This document shows, one piece after another, positions 55,718 to 63,782 of a DNA stretch of 63,782 nt. This stretch comes from Olivibacter sp. XZL3. Its GTDB lineage: Bacteria > Bacteroidota > Bacteroidia > Sphingobacteriales > Sphingobacteriaceae. How positions within the stretch are numbered: position 1 is the first letter of the stretch; every line of letters begins with the position of its first letter. The notes under the pieces are model-generated. The model ran no database searches. It was not told the origin of the DNA and saw nothing but the letters and a program-made list of their open reading frames with translations. Position numbers and translations under genes: made by a program. Where the stretch lies: positions 1 through 63,782 of the forward strand of contig NZ_SBJH01000024.1 of the NCBI RefSeq assembly GCF_004368405.1, in the 5' to 3' direction.

Positions 55718-56671
55718 ATGACAAACTTTATTGAAGCTGTTTTTACCAACCTCAATACATGGGGTTTAGCAGCACTTACGCTCATAATTGGCGTTTTTGA
55801 ATTCTCATTCGGCTTGTATGGTAAGCATTGGAACCGCAATGAAAAGCTCCTGGATTTAGCTTGTTACGCTTTGCCCAGATTAGTAACTAGGCCCTTAGTG
55901 GCCTATTTTGGATTAAAATTTTTGCCGATTATACTTCCGGATGCAAAAGATACGCTGGATTGGATTCCTTTCTTCTGGGGCTTTGTCATCATTTGCATTT
56001 ACGATGATTTGACGCAGTATTGGTACCATCGATTGCACCATGAGGTACCTTGGTTATGGCGATTTCATAGAACCCATCATTCAGCGCCCTATATGGGCAT
56101 GGCAATGGCTTCCAGACAAAATATTATTTATACCATCTTCTTTTCGCAAACGTATTTAACTACTTTGCTGGTTTACTTGGGTTTGGGGTATCCGGCACTG
56201 TTTGCGAAAGGAATCAAGTCGATCATTACAAAGATGGCCCATTCAAGTATTAAGTGGGATAAACCCTTATACGAGAAAAAGTGGTTGCATCCGCTGGCTT
56301 GGGTGGTAGAGAGGACAATTTCAACGCCGGCTACCCATCACGCACATCATGCGGATGTGACGGATGACGGGGTTGGGTATTACAAAGGGAATTTTGGCAA
56401 TATGTTCTTCTTTTGGGATATGTTATTTGGAACCGCTTTGATTACCAGACAATATCCTAAATCGTATGGCATTTCTCATTATGAGGGGGATGCGTGGTAT
56501 GCCCAGTTCCTTTGGCCGATCTTTAAATCAAAAGTTCCCGGCAGCGAGCTGGCCGCAGGCGGACCGATGGTGCGAGAGGATGTGGTAGTCAGATCGGAAG
56601 TATCGGCAGAACCTGCCGAAGAGCAAATAGATCCGGCAGTACCTGTGAACTTACGCATCACGAACGGCTAG
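55718..56671 (+). CDS. Fatty acid hydroxylase / sterol desaturase superfamily membrane protein
   Basis: The 317-residue integral membrane di-iron protein has several TM segments (e.g. LAALTLIIGVFEFSFGLYG, WIPFFWGFVIICIYDDL). The histidine boxes of the superfamily are present: YWYHRLHHEVPWLWRFHRTHHSAP and STPATHHAHHADVTDDG. Enzymes of this group hydroxylate lipids using O2. The C-terminal 40 residues are an acidic low-complexity tail. The substrate is unknown. Location in a sulfatase operon suggests action on a sulfur-containing or sulfated lipid, which is speculative; Bacteroidota make sulfonolipids. Confidence 0.85.
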   Translation: MTNFIEAVFTNLNTWGLAALTLIIGVFEFSFGLYGKHWNRNEKLLDLACYALPRLVTRPLVAYFGLKFLPIILPDAKDTLDWIPFFWGFVIICIYDDLTQYWYHRLHHEVPWLWRFHRTHHSAPYMGMAMASRQNIIYTIFFSQTYLTTLLVYLGLGYPALFAKGIKSIITKMAHSSIKWDKPLYEKKWLHPLAWVVERTISTPATHHAHHADVTDDGVGYYKGNFGNMFFFWDMLFGTALITRQYPKSYGISHYEGDAWYAQFLWPIFKSKVPGSELAAGGPMVREDVVVRSEVSAEPAEEQIDPAVPVNLRITNG

Positions 56672-56806
56672 TAGCATCGTTTTGAACGGGTATGATGAGA
56701 AAATCTATGGAATTTATAGTTTAAAAACGCGCAAATTGATTTTTTCCTTTTTTCTTTTGCTTATTATCAATAGTTTTGGCTTTTTACTAATCAAGATACT
56801 AAAAAC

Positions 56807-58123
56807 ATGAATGAAGGAATAACCTCAACCGAAGCCGTTTTATCGGAACAGGACTTGTCTCCTGAGTTGCAAAACTTGCCTAGGCGAAATTTTCTGACAG
56901 AAGATTGGACGGTAGTAATATTAGGATTTATTATCATCGGCCTTGCTATTTTAGGGTTTCATTTGGAAGCCCCTAAGTACAAATGGTCGGATGTCGACAG
57001 TCTATTCTCGGTCTTTGTGGCGGATAATTTGTTTAGCTTATTAAAACAGCTCGTTTTTACGTTTGCTATCCTGGTACTTGGGGGACTGCTCACAGGAAGG
57101 AAAATCCGACCTTACCTACTCGGTTTTCCGGTGGTTTTCCTGCTAACGGCTTTCGCCTTATTATTGGCCGGCAACAAAACAATGGAGGATCTGGGATTGG
57201 AGGCCGTTATTTTTAGCTTATGTGTAGGGCTGTTGGTGGGCAACACGATTAAACTGCCGGTTTGGCTCAAAGAAGCGCTGTCGGCTGAGTTGCTGGTGAA
57301 GATAGGCTTGGTTCTGCTCGGAACGAACGTGATTTTCTCAGACATTCTTAAAGCAGGTTCACTAGGCCTTATCCAGTCCTTAGTTGTTGTTTTGTCGGTT
57401 TGGTATTTTTCTTTTTGGCTTTGCAAAAAATTCAAAATAGATGAAGAACTTGGTTTGATGTTGTCGAGTGCGGTTTCAATCTGTGGTGTTTCGGCGGCTA
57501 TTGCTACATCGGGAGCGATACAGGGCGATTCCAAAAAATTGTCGTACGTCGTGTCGATGGTACTTATCACAGCAATTCCGATGATGATCATTATGCCTTA
57601 TATAGCAAGTTATTTTGGTTTTTCGGAAGAAGTAACAGGCGCCTGGTTGGGCGGAAGTATTGATACTTCCGGTGCTGTTGTCGCTTCAGGTTCACTTGTG
57701 GGTGAAACCGCACTAAAAATAAGTACTATTGTGAAGTTTTCACAAAATGTATTGTTGGGTGTGGCGGCATTAGCGATATCGGTGTACTGGACCTATACCA
57801 ACCACCCTGCGGGAAAAGAAGCGGTCAGTAAACCTGGTTTAGGTGTAATCTGGGAACGGTTTCCTAAATTTGTGTTAGGTTTTATAGCGGCTTCGCTATT
57901 GTTTTCCTTTTTTCTACAGCCGGATACCGTAGCTTCCGTAAAAGGAGATATTAAGAGTATCCAAGGGTTGTGGTTTGCGCTTGCCTTTACAAGCATTGGC
58001 TTAGAGACTAACTTTAAAGATTTAATAAGGGAAAATAGTAAGCGTCCGTTTTGGGTATTTCTGATTGCCCAATTATTTAATATTGTGATTACTTTAATAC
58101 TGGCATTGCTTCTTTTTGGTTAG
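56807..58123 (+). CDS. YeiH-family (UPF0324) putative sulfate/anion transporter
   Basis: The 438-residue protein has about ten to eleven TM helices. The family is labelled a putative sulfate exporter. Recognisable segments are SAVSICGVSAAIATSGAIQGDSKKLSYVVSMVLI and GAWLGGSIDTSGAVVASGSLVGETALKISTIVKFSQNVLLG, which carry the conserved polar residues in broken helices. A Bacteroidota-type -7 box TAGTTTTG (56771-56778) lies 29 nt upstream, so an internal promoter is possible. In this operon it could move sulfate or sulfite released by the sulfatases; the direction is unproven. Confidence 0.88.
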   Translation: MNEGITSTEAVLSEQDLSPELQNLPRRNFLTEDWTVVILGFIIIGLAILGFHLEAPKYKWSDVDSLFSVFVADNLFSLLKQLVFTFAILVLGGLLTGRKIRPYLLGFPVVFLLTAFALLLAGNKTMEDLGLEAVIFSLCVGLLVGNTIKLPVWLKEALSAELLVKIGLVLLGTNVIFSDILKAGSLGLIQSLVVVLSVWYFSFWLCKKFKIDEELGLMLSSAVSICGVSAAIATSGAIQGDSKKLSYVVSMVLITAIPMMIIMPYIASYFGFSEEVTGAWLGGSIDTSGAVVASGSLVGETALKISTIVKFSQNVLLGVAALAISVYWTYTNHPAGKEAVSKPGLGVIWERFPKFVLGFIAASLLFSFFLQPDTVASVKGDIKSIQGLWFALAFTSIGLETNFKDLIRENSKRPFWVFLIAQLFNIVITLILALLLFG

Positions 58124-58181
58124 GAATGCTACCTATAATAATACGTTGAGTAAAACAGGCCCGAGGGCATAAAAGCAATCG

Positions 58182-59267
58182 ATGAATAAGTGTAAAAAAC
58201 GGTGGATTTGGCTGTACGTAAGTGGAGCAGTTGCGGTAGCTTCATGCCATTCGGCCGAAGACAAATCGGCAAGCCAAAAAGATTCAGTAGCGATGTGTGT
58301 TTCGGAAGGGATGCCCTCTAGGGCTGCAGCGGTAAAGAGGTCGCAGGAAAGTGTACTGCAGGGGGCCGATGATGCGAAGATGGTGTTTATTAAGGGCGGG
58401 GTGTTTCAAATGGGATCTACGGATTTTGGTGATTCGCAACCCATACATCAAGTGAAGGTCCGCGACTTTTGGATGGACGAACATGAAGTGACCAATGCGC
58501 AGTTCGCAAAATTCGTGGAAGCTACGGGCTATATAACAGTGGCCGAAAGGGCTTTGAATCCGGCCGACTTCCCAGGGGTATCACGGGATCTGCTGGTGCC
58601 AGGCTCCGCCGTGTTTACTCCTCCACAAGAGCGGGTCGACTTAAACAATCACTTACAATGGTGGAAGTATGTGCCGGGTGCTTCTTGGAGGCAGCCGAAG
58701 GGACCTGGGAGTAGCATTAAAGGAAAAGAGAACGAACCGGTTGTACAAGTAAGTTATGAAGATGCGGAGGCTTTTGCTAAGTGGGCCGGAAAGCGCTTGC
58801 CTACAGAAGCCGAATGGGAGTACGCTGCTCGGGGAGGACTGGTTGGAAAAAAATATTATTGGGGCGACGAATTGAAGCCACAGGGTAGGTGGGTGGCCAA
58901 TACCTATCAAGGTGATTTTCCGGTGAGCAATGCAGCTGAAGACGGATTCGTTGAGCTTGCTCCCGTCAAATCTTTTCCGGTGAATGCATTTGGTTTATAT
59001 GATATGGAAGGGAATGTGTGGGAGTGGTGTGCTGATTTCTATCGGCCCGATGCTTATGAACAGGCCGAATCCGATAACCCTAGGGGACCAAAAGATAGTT
59101 ACGATCCGGCAGAGCCCGGATTGGTGAAACGCGTGCAGCGAGGTGGGTCGTTCTTATGTAACGATCAGTATTGTGAGCGCTACAAGGCTGGAAGTAGAGG
59201 GAAAGGAGAAGTGAGTAGTGCCAGTAATAATCTCGGTTTTCGATGTGTGCAAGATAAAGCACCTTAA
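58182..59267 (+). CDS. Formylglycine-generating enzyme (SUMF1-type) lipoprotein
   Basis: The 361-residue FGE oxidises the Cys of C-x-P-x-R sulfatase motifs to formylglycine, using O2, copper and a thiol reductant. A lipoprotein signal is present (WLYVSGAVAVASC, Cys22), then a spacer. The FGE domain begins MVFIKGGVFQMGSTDFGDSQPIHQVKV and includes RLPTEAEWEYAARGG and GNVWEWCADFY. The catalytic pair is GGSFLCNDQYC (Cys326 and Cys331, C-x4-C as in human Cys336/Cys341), followed by SSASNNLGFRC. The lipid anchor implies sulfatase maturation in the envelope. It is the last gene of the operon. Confidence 0.93.
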   Translation: MNKCKKRWIWLYVSGAVAVASCHSAEDKSASQKDSVAMCVSEGMPSRAAAVKRSQESVLQGADDAKMVFIKGGVFQMGSTDFGDSQPIHQVKVRDFWMDEHEVTNAQFAKFVEATGYITVAERALNPADFPGVSRDLLVPGSAVFTPPQERVDLNNHLQWWKYVPGASWRQPKGPGSSIKGKENEPVVQVSYEDAEAFAKWAGKRLPTEAEWEYAARGGLVGKKYYWGDELKPQGRWVANTYQGDFPVSNAAEDGFVELAPVKSFPVNAFGLYDMEGNVWEWCADFYRPDAYEQAESDNPRGPKDSYDPAEPGLVKRVQRGGSFLCNDQYCERYKAGSRGKGEVSSASNNLGFRCVQDKAP

Positions 59268-59297
59268 TCGCTTTATAGAATATAGAATCTTTAGATT

Positions 59298-59390
59298 AAA
59301 AGAAATTTTTTGTTATCACCTTCTGGCCTGACCCAAAAGGTAGCAAAAACTCAAGGCTGTCTAGTTTTCGCTAAAAATTCAGTTTTCGGC
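59298..59390. repeat. Partial copy of the MITE-like element
   Basis: AAAAGAAATTTTTT..TTATCAC then TGGCCTGACCCAAA and ACTCAAGGCTG match the left end of the element at 19490. CGCTAAAAATTCAGTTTTC resembles its inner right part near 19775, so this looks like an internally deleted, one-ended copy. It lies between the FGE gene and a convergent gene; the flanking 59391-59473 shows nothing else. Confidence 0.5.
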
Positions 59391-59473
59391 ACGCCATTCT
59401 GCGGGGCCGATTCGTCATACACAGGAGCTCTCTTGCAACTCCGTTTGCCTACGCTTGTCCAGTTAATCGAGGG

Positions 59474-60040
59474 CTACTCGTTCATCGGGATCATTTGCTT
59501 TAATTTTCGTCCCGACTCACTGTCTTTACAGATTAATTCAATGTAGTCGACATTTGGTTTGAAAAGCGAGCCGCCGTTGATTCGTACAAATATGCGTTCT
59601 ACGATGGCCGGTTTATCGTTAATGGAAGTAAAAGCTTCGTATTGTTTGCTTAAAGGGCAGTAAGCCAATCGAAGCGGGATACGTTTGCAAGAAGTTAGGC
59701 TGATTTCATATTCATTTTCGGCCAATTTTCGATGATGAACGCCGTAAGCGAATTTCCTTTGGATATAAGACAGGCCTTTTCGTTTCCCGTCCTCTTCATA
59801 TAAAATCCAGTAAACATTGACCGGATTGTCTTCATCTATTTTCCCGTTCTTTTTGTTTAATGTGTACACAACAGTGTTTTTGTTCGGATCGCGCTGTAGA
59901 TAGAAAAGCTGCTCTTTTTCATTGGGTACCGGAAGCTGCGTCTTGTCGACCTGTTTGTTTGAATGACTTTGTTCTATGTCCTGTGCATAGGCACTGTTAC
60001 AGATAGAGGAGGCCATTAATAGTAAAACAAAAGCTTTCAT
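59474..60040 (-). CDS. DUF4833 domain exported protein
   Basis: The 188-residue protein has a Sec signal (MKAFVLLLMASSICNSAYAQ). The segment EQLFYLQRDPNKNTVVYTLNKKNGKIDEDNPVNVYWILYEEDGKRKGLSYIQRKFAYGVHHRKL matches the DUF4833 pattern I recall. It is a beta-rich extracytoplasmic domain of unknown function. It is convergent with the sulfatase operon and probably independent of it. Confidence 0.75.
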   Translation of the reverse strand: MKAFVLLLMASSICNSAYAQDIEQSHSNKQVDKTQLPVPNEKEQLFYLQRDPNKNTVVYTLNKKNGKIDEDNPVNVYWILYEEDGKRKGLSYIQRKFAYGVHHRKLAENEYEISLTSCKRIPLRLAYCPLSKQYEAFTSINDKPAIVERIFVRINGGSLFKPNVDYIELICKDSESGRKLKQMIPMNE

Positions 60041-60248
60041 AGGCTACGGGTTTACATGATCGTTTAATTTATTGCTTCTTAAGGTAATAAGAGCAAGCAT
60101 TGTACCAAAGATCGTTATAAGTTGTAAGTAGTAGGCTATAAGTAGTAGGTTATGGAGAGGGTAGTCGCAGGATAGTCGCAACGCTCGTTAATGGTGTTGT
60201 AATTGTGCATGTTGCTTAGGGTTTTCATCCGCAAGCGACGACACAAAA
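60041..60248. repeat. Intergenic word-repeat tract
   Basis: TAAGTAGTAGG occurs at 60125-60135 and 60139-60149 within GTTATAAGTTGTAAGTAGTA and related words. No gene is visible. Confidence 0.5.
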
Positions 60249-60815
60249 TCAGTACAAGCGTTTTGTCAGCTGTTCTTCGACGGCCCGAAACACCTGAACA
60301 GGTTTACGGTTACGCCAGCTCATATCATCCAAATTACCACCAAAATTTATAAAATAATCGATGTTCGAGTTTTTAAACTCATCAATTACATGCTGCCTAA
60401 AATTCAGTCCTGCTATCCAGCCGTCCTCAATTTCCTGAAACCATTCTTCATAATAGCAATCGTCCGACGCGTGGAAATTCAATATGTTTTCGCCGATAAG
60501 GATGAATTTGTTGATTCCTTCCGCGATCATCAATTCAAGGACTTCTCTTTTTAGTAGCATAATATCGTTATTAATGGCATCATTCCACTCGCCGATCAGC
60601 TCAATAATTGCATACTGGTGCTCGTAATCTGCGAAAAGTATTTTCAGATAAAGGGTATTGGACCCAAAATAGTCCCATTGAGGATGTAACAAAAAGTTGT
60701 AAATCTGTTTATCGAATTCAAATTCGCTGTACTCTGTCCCATAAAAAGGAGAAAGCTCATCTTCGGAAGCGATATAGTCGTCTCGCCAACGATAAAAGGG
60801 TTCGATCTCGTGCAT
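60249..60815 (-). CDS. Conserved Bacteroidota hypothetical protein
   Basis: The ATG at 60815 gives 188 residues; a TTG 12 nt upstream is less likely. The protein is acidic and soluble, without signal peptide or TM. It contains FYRWRDDYIASEDELSPFYGTEYSEFEFDKQIYNFLLHPQWDYFGSNTLYLKILFADYEHQYAIIELIGEWNDAINNDIMLLKREVLELMIAEGINKFILIGENILNFHASDDCYYEEWF, a pattern I recognise as widely conserved in the phylum but without assigned function. It is divergent from the S41 peptidase gene. Confidence 0.75.
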   Translation of the reverse strand: MHEIEPFYRWRDDYIASEDELSPFYGTEYSEFEFDKQIYNFLLHPQWDYFGSNTLYLKILFADYEHQYAIIELIGEWNDAINNDIMLLKREVLELMIAEGINKFILIGENILNFHASDDCYYEEWFQEIEDGWIAGLNFRQHVIDEFKNSNIDYFINFGGNLDDMSWRNRKPVQVFRAVEEQLTKRLY

Positions 60816-61145
60816 CTCCAGTTCCAAGTTTATTGTTAAAAAACCATTTTTGTATTGTTATAAACATTTCATTAGCGAATTTGTTAACGGTTTAGTTTAA
60901 CACATTTGTTAATGAACAGCCAAACAACTTGTATCTCTCCAGACAAACTTAGATAAATTTGATTTGATATACAATTGTCCAAGGCTTTGCAATTTTTGGC
61001 TTCCCTGCACGTACCGTGTTCGTATATTCTTCCGAGGCTTGAAGAAGTATTAAAGTAATAGCAAGAAATAGGTTTGAATTGAAAAAGCTGGGGCGGGTGA
61101 AGCATAATTCCGTTATTATAGTTACTTTAGCACCTCTAAATCGCT
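60816..61145. other. 330-bp divergent gap
   Basis: It is AT-rich, with a TTCTTC...GAAGAA inverted repeat near 61027-61046 and a -7-like TACTTTAG at 61123-61130, 15 nt before the peptidase ATG. No gene is visible. Confidence 0.35.
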
Positions 61146-62765
61146 ATGAGTCCCGAAACTAGAAAAAACTTACTTGCTGCCGCCACTTATGCTGCCGTAC
61201 TTTTTGTGGGTTTGCTGTTAGGGCAAAGTTTTGTTGAGCAAGATTCTAAAAATACTTCGGGCATTTTACCTTCCGTTTTGGTAGATAAGAGTGGCAAGCT
61301 GCAAAGGCTTGTTCAGGTTATAAATGACCGCTATGTAGACGTTGTGGGGATAGACACCCTTCAGGATTTCGCTATTAAACAAGTTTTATCTCACCTCGAT
61401 CCGCATTCTACTTATATGCCTCCGCGACTGGCGAAAGCGTTGGGAGAGGAGTTAAACGGTAGCTTTGATGGCATTGGTTTGGAATATTATCGCTTGCGTG
61501 ATACGCTGATGATAACAGCATTAACGCCTAACGGCCCTTCCGAAAAGGCCGGTGTAAAGATTGGCGATAAATTGATCGGTGTGGACGATCGGCCGATTTC
61601 AGGCGTAAACATGAAAGAGCATGAAGTAGCAGCGATAGTGAGAGGTAAGAGAGGGACTGTTGTTAACCTTTGGATTAACCGAAATGGCGCGGATTTAGCG
61701 GAGCCGTTTAAAGTAGTGCGTGATAAAATTGTTGTCAGCAGCATCGATGCCGCTTATATTATCGATACGGCGGTCGCATACATTAAAATTAAGCGGTTTG
61801 GCGCAGAAACTGCCAGTGATTTCCGGAAAAATTTGAACCGGATGAAACAATATGGTGTCAATAAACTGATTGTCGATTTAAGGGAAAACGGCGGTGGCTA
61901 TCTGCGTGCAGCAACGGCTTTGGCAAGCGAATTTTTTAAAGAAAAAGAGTTGATCGTCTATACGCAGGGAGCCCATGAACCGCGGACGGAATATTACTCG
62001 AAAGGGGGCGGCGTTTTTGAGAAAGGTATGCTTGCGATTCTTATAGATGAGCGTTCTGCCTCGGCCAGTGAGATCGTAGCAGGCGCGGTACAGGATTTAG
62101 ACCGCGGTATTGTCGTTGGACGGCGCTCCTTTGGAAAGGGCTTGGTACAGGATCAATATGATTTTGATGACGGTTCTGCCGTTAATCTAAGCATCGCCCG
62201 GTATTATACTCCATCCGGAAGAAGTATCCAAAAGTCGTATAAGGACGGCCTGGAAAAGTATTTCAATGAAATTAACCGTCGGTATATTTCCGGTGAGCTG
62301 ATGCAAGATGAAGGAAAGGGTGTACTTGACACTTCTTTGTTGAAAGGAATGCTTTATCATACCAGTTCGGGACGTCCTATTTACGGAGGCGGTGGGATTA
62401 TGCCAGATATTTATGTACCCATTGATACTTTGGGCGCGAATAGTTTTTATAAGAAAGTACTGAAAGCTAATCTGATTAACGACTACGTTTATAGTAACCT
62501 GGTTGCCACAGCCCCTGACTTTTCAATTGACCACTTTTTAAGCGATTACAGTTTGCCCAGAAATACCTATACTGACTTCGTAGAGACAGCGCGAAGCCAA
62601 GGAATCGAAGTTAACAATAGAGAGGCTGAAGTAGCCCGCAAACTCATAGAGCTCGATATGAAGGCGCTTATTGCGCGTTTTTTCTTTGGCAGCGAAGCTT
62701 ATTTTAAGATGAAGAACGACTCTGACCATATGCTCGCCCGAGCGGTAGAGGCCTTAAAACGTTAG
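61146..62765 (+). CDS. S41-family carboxy-terminal processing peptidase
   Basis: This is a 539-residue periplasmic Ser/Lys protease of the CtpA/Tsp type with an N-terminal membrane anchor (LLAAATYAAVLFVGLLLG, residues 9-26). A PDZ domain (FDGIGLEYYRLRDTLMITALTPNGPSEKAGVKIGDKLIGVDDRPI, about 105-150) precedes the peptidase core. That core contains LRENGGGYLRAATALASEF, the Ser in DERSASASEIVAGAVQDL (near residue 305) and the Lys in RRSFGKGLVQ. It probably trims envelope proteins. It is monocistronic. Confidence 0.93.
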   Translation: MSPETRKNLLAAATYAAVLFVGLLLGQSFVEQDSKNTSGILPSVLVDKSGKLQRLVQVINDRYVDVVGIDTLQDFAIKQVLSHLDPHSTYMPPRLAKALGEELNGSFDGIGLEYYRLRDTLMITALTPNGPSEKAGVKIGDKLIGVDDRPISGVNMKEHEVAAIVRGKRGTVVNLWINRNGADLAEPFKVVRDKIVVSSIDAAYIIDTAVAYIKIKRFGAETASDFRKNLNRMKQYGVNKLIVDLRENGGGYLRAATALASEFFKEKELIVYTQGAHEPRTEYYSKGGGVFEKGMLAILIDERSASASEIVAGAVQDLDRGIVVGRRSFGKGLVQDQYDFDDGSAVNLSIARYYTPSGRSIQKSYKDGLEKYFNEINRRYISGELMQDEGKGVLDTSLLKGMLYHTSSGRPIYGGGGIMPDIYVPIDTLGANSFYKKVLKANLINDYVYSNLVATAPDFSIDHFLSDYSLPRNTYTDFVETARSQGIEVNNREAEVARKLIELDMKALIARFFFGSEAYFKMKNDSDHMLARAVEALKR

Positions 62766-62875
62766 CTGTTGTCTTGTTGAAAGCCGGCTATGGACTATCT
62801 GTATTGCCATATCGGACAGTAAAATATACTTGGTGGATGAAGCAAAAGTAGTTACGTTACCGCTTCAGTAAATAA

Positions 62876-62910
62876 AAAGCCGCCCCATAGTTGATTTATG
62901 AGACGGCTTT
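62876..62910 (-). terminator. Terminator of the minus-strand gene
   Basis: AAAGCCG (62876-62882) and CGGCTTT (62904-62910) pair. Read on the minus strand the stem is followed by a T-rich run, so it ends transcription of the gene at 62958. Confidence 0.6.
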
Positions 62911-62957
62911 CTCGAAATTGAACGGTTAGTCAATAAATCTGGTTGCATACAAGGGGC

Positions 62958-63449
62958 TTAATTGGCTACCTTCTTAAAAGTTAAACCTTCGGGAAAAATA
63001 GCAAAAGGCTCTTGATATCCCGATTCTTTGCGTTGTTCCCAAGTTAACTCCGTATACTGCTCATTTGCAAAAAAATAAACGGACTTCGGCATTTTTATTT
63101 CAGTATCGTTAATGCTGCCCACCAAGGTCCTCGGTTTAGAAAGAAGAACGCCGCCCATGAAGAAACGACTTGAGTCTTTTATGGGGATATCACGGACTAC
63201 CTGATCTCCTTTTTTGACCAATATTGATCCAAGCAATATCGGCACCCGTTCCGTGGTGCCAGGCAGCAATCCAGGTTTTAGAACGAGCGTATACGTAACA
63301 CCATCCTTTGTTGCTTTCCATGTACCCACGAACAACTGATTCTGCTTTTCTATTTCTTTAAAATCCGGAAGTTCTATTTGTTGAGCTAAAGCTGTGCTTA
63401 TATTTAACGCTAGAACATTCAAAACGAAGATTAATAGGTATTTTTTCAT
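62958..63449 (-). CDS. DUF6705-like exported protein
   Basis: The ATG at 63449 (MKKYLLIFVLNVLALNISTALAQ, a Sec signal) is preferred over an upstream start in the preceding reading frame, giving 163 residues. The mature part (FKEIEKQNQLFVGTWKATKDGVTYTLVLKPGLLPGTTERVPILLGSILVKKGDQVV...) resembles DUF6705 beta-barrel lipocalin-like proteins of Flavobacteriia and Sphingobacteriia. Function is unknown. It follows another gene on the same strand by 10 nt. Confidence 0.7.
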   Translation of the reverse strand: MKKYLLIFVLNVLALNISTALAQQIELPDFKEIEKQNQLFVGTWKATKDGVTYTLVLKPGLLPGTTERVPILLGSILVKKGDQVVRDIPIKDSSRFFMGGVLLSKPRTLVGSINDTEIKMPKSVYFFANEQYTELTWEQRKESGYQEPFAIFPEGLTFKKVAN

Positions 63450-63459
63450 ATTCACTCTT

Positions 63460-63782
63460 TTAATTACAATCACCAATTCTTATATTATTATTGTCCCAAG
63501 TCTGCACCTGATAAGTGTTCCAGGTGCTTAAATTTTCATTAGTTGCCCTAGTTACTGAAAGGCCTGAGTTTATACGCTCAAGTAAAGCAGCAAATTTCAA
63601 TATCGCGTTGTTTGCGCTTGTCGTTGTATCAATCTTATAAACGAAACTATACCAAGTTTCCAGAACATTCAGATCCGAATCTGTGGTGCTATTAGCAAAA
63701 GTCACAAGCGTCCAAAACGTTGAAAAATAAATAAGAAAAAGAAGGAGGTACGGCTGAAAAGCCGTAAGTTTTGAGTCTCTAA
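63460..63782 (-). CDS. Hypothetical protein, reading frame open to the window edge
   Basis: The frame is open from the stop at 63460-63462 to the window end. The first plausible start inside is GTG 63705 (81 residues), but upstream codons read LYLLLFLIYFSTFW-like hydrophobic residues, so the true start may lie outside. The visible part (ETWYSFVYKIDTTTSANNAILKFAALLERINSGLSVTRATNENLSTWNTYQVQTWDNNNIRIGDCN) matches nothing I know. A hairpin TACGGCT-GAAA-AGCCGTA lies at 63749-63766. Confidence 0.4.
   Translation of the reverse strand, partial: RDSKLTAFQPYLLLFLIYFSTFWTLVTFANSTTDSDLNVLETWYSFVYKIDTTTSANNAILKFAALLERINSGLSVTRATNENLSTWNTYQVQTWDNNNIRIGDCN

Noticed and set aside
1-63782. tRNA, rRNA and tmRNA genes
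   Set aside because: No cloverleaf-like GGTTCGAATCC/CCA context or rRNA segment was recognised. The only GGTTCGA hit is the P4 hairpin of the SAM-I riboswitch.

Overview
The window reads as a chromosomal segment of an aerobic member of the Bacteroidota, most likely family Sphingobacteriaceae. The signs are two SusC/SusD pairs, Bacteroidota-type promoters (TTG or TTTG, about 20 nt, then TAnnTTTG), almost no Shine-Dalgarno sequences, the order parA-parB-DUF5683-dapB-lepB, a very large LepB, a Bacteroidota-style HEPN/XRE pair and several Bacteroidota-only DUF families. No tRNA, rRNA, CRISPR array, prophage or complete insertion sequence was recognised.

Layout. 0-6 kb: a flavin reductase, then parA-parB-DUF5683, dapB and lepB. 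6-12 kb: a minus-strand RND efflux operon (adaptor, pump, outer-membrane channel). 12-18 kb: an Ldh-family dehydrogenase, an ECF sigma/anti-sigma pair with its own ECF-type promoter, an outer-membrane barrel, an orphan ABC ATPase, a TlpA-like protein and a YkuK-like protein. 18-25 kb: a lipoprotein, a MITE-like element with terminal inverted repeats, a cytoplasmic BtuF-like protein, ettA and clpC. 25-30 kb is an accessory pocket: a PIN toxin-antitoxin pair with a palindromic operator candidate, a lipoprotein with a decayed tandem copy, an unknown protein, and a HEPN-domain protein divergent from an XRE regulator. 30-40 kb: fabI, recN, a rhodanese-thioredoxin fusion, a SusC/SusD pair and an OsmC protein. 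40-46 kb: metH, a four-helix-bundle gene and metF on the minus strand, preceded by a clear SAM-I riboswitch. 46-59 kb: a plus-strand sulfatase locus made of SusC, SusD, two arylsulfatases, a second rhodanese-thioredoxin fusion, two tiny membrane proteins, a fatty-acid-hydroxylase-like membrane protein, a YeiH-type transporter and a lipoprotein formylglycine-generating enzyme. 59-63.8 kb: conserved hypotheticals and an S41 peptidase.

The most interesting region is 45.8-59.3 kb. Two sulfur regulators lie back to back. On the minus strand a SAM-I riboswitch precedes metH/metF. On the plus strand the leader of the sulfatase operon contains a 40-codon ORF that ends in MRLIMCHSCCC-stop. Its last Cys codons and stop codon form a small hairpin followed by a pyrimidine-rich tract. 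I infer a cysteine-sensing translational attenuator that induces organosulfate import and desulfation when cysteine is short. The operon appears to carry all the steps: uptake (SusCD), hydrolysis (sulfatases), sulfatase maturation in the envelope (FGE lipoprotein), a periplasmic redox partner (Trx domain fused to a dead rhodanese) and anion transport (YeiH).

A second theme is intergenic DNA. At least eight gaps hold tracts built from 7-13 bp direct repeats. One such tract appears to encode the tail of the protein lying between metH and metF.
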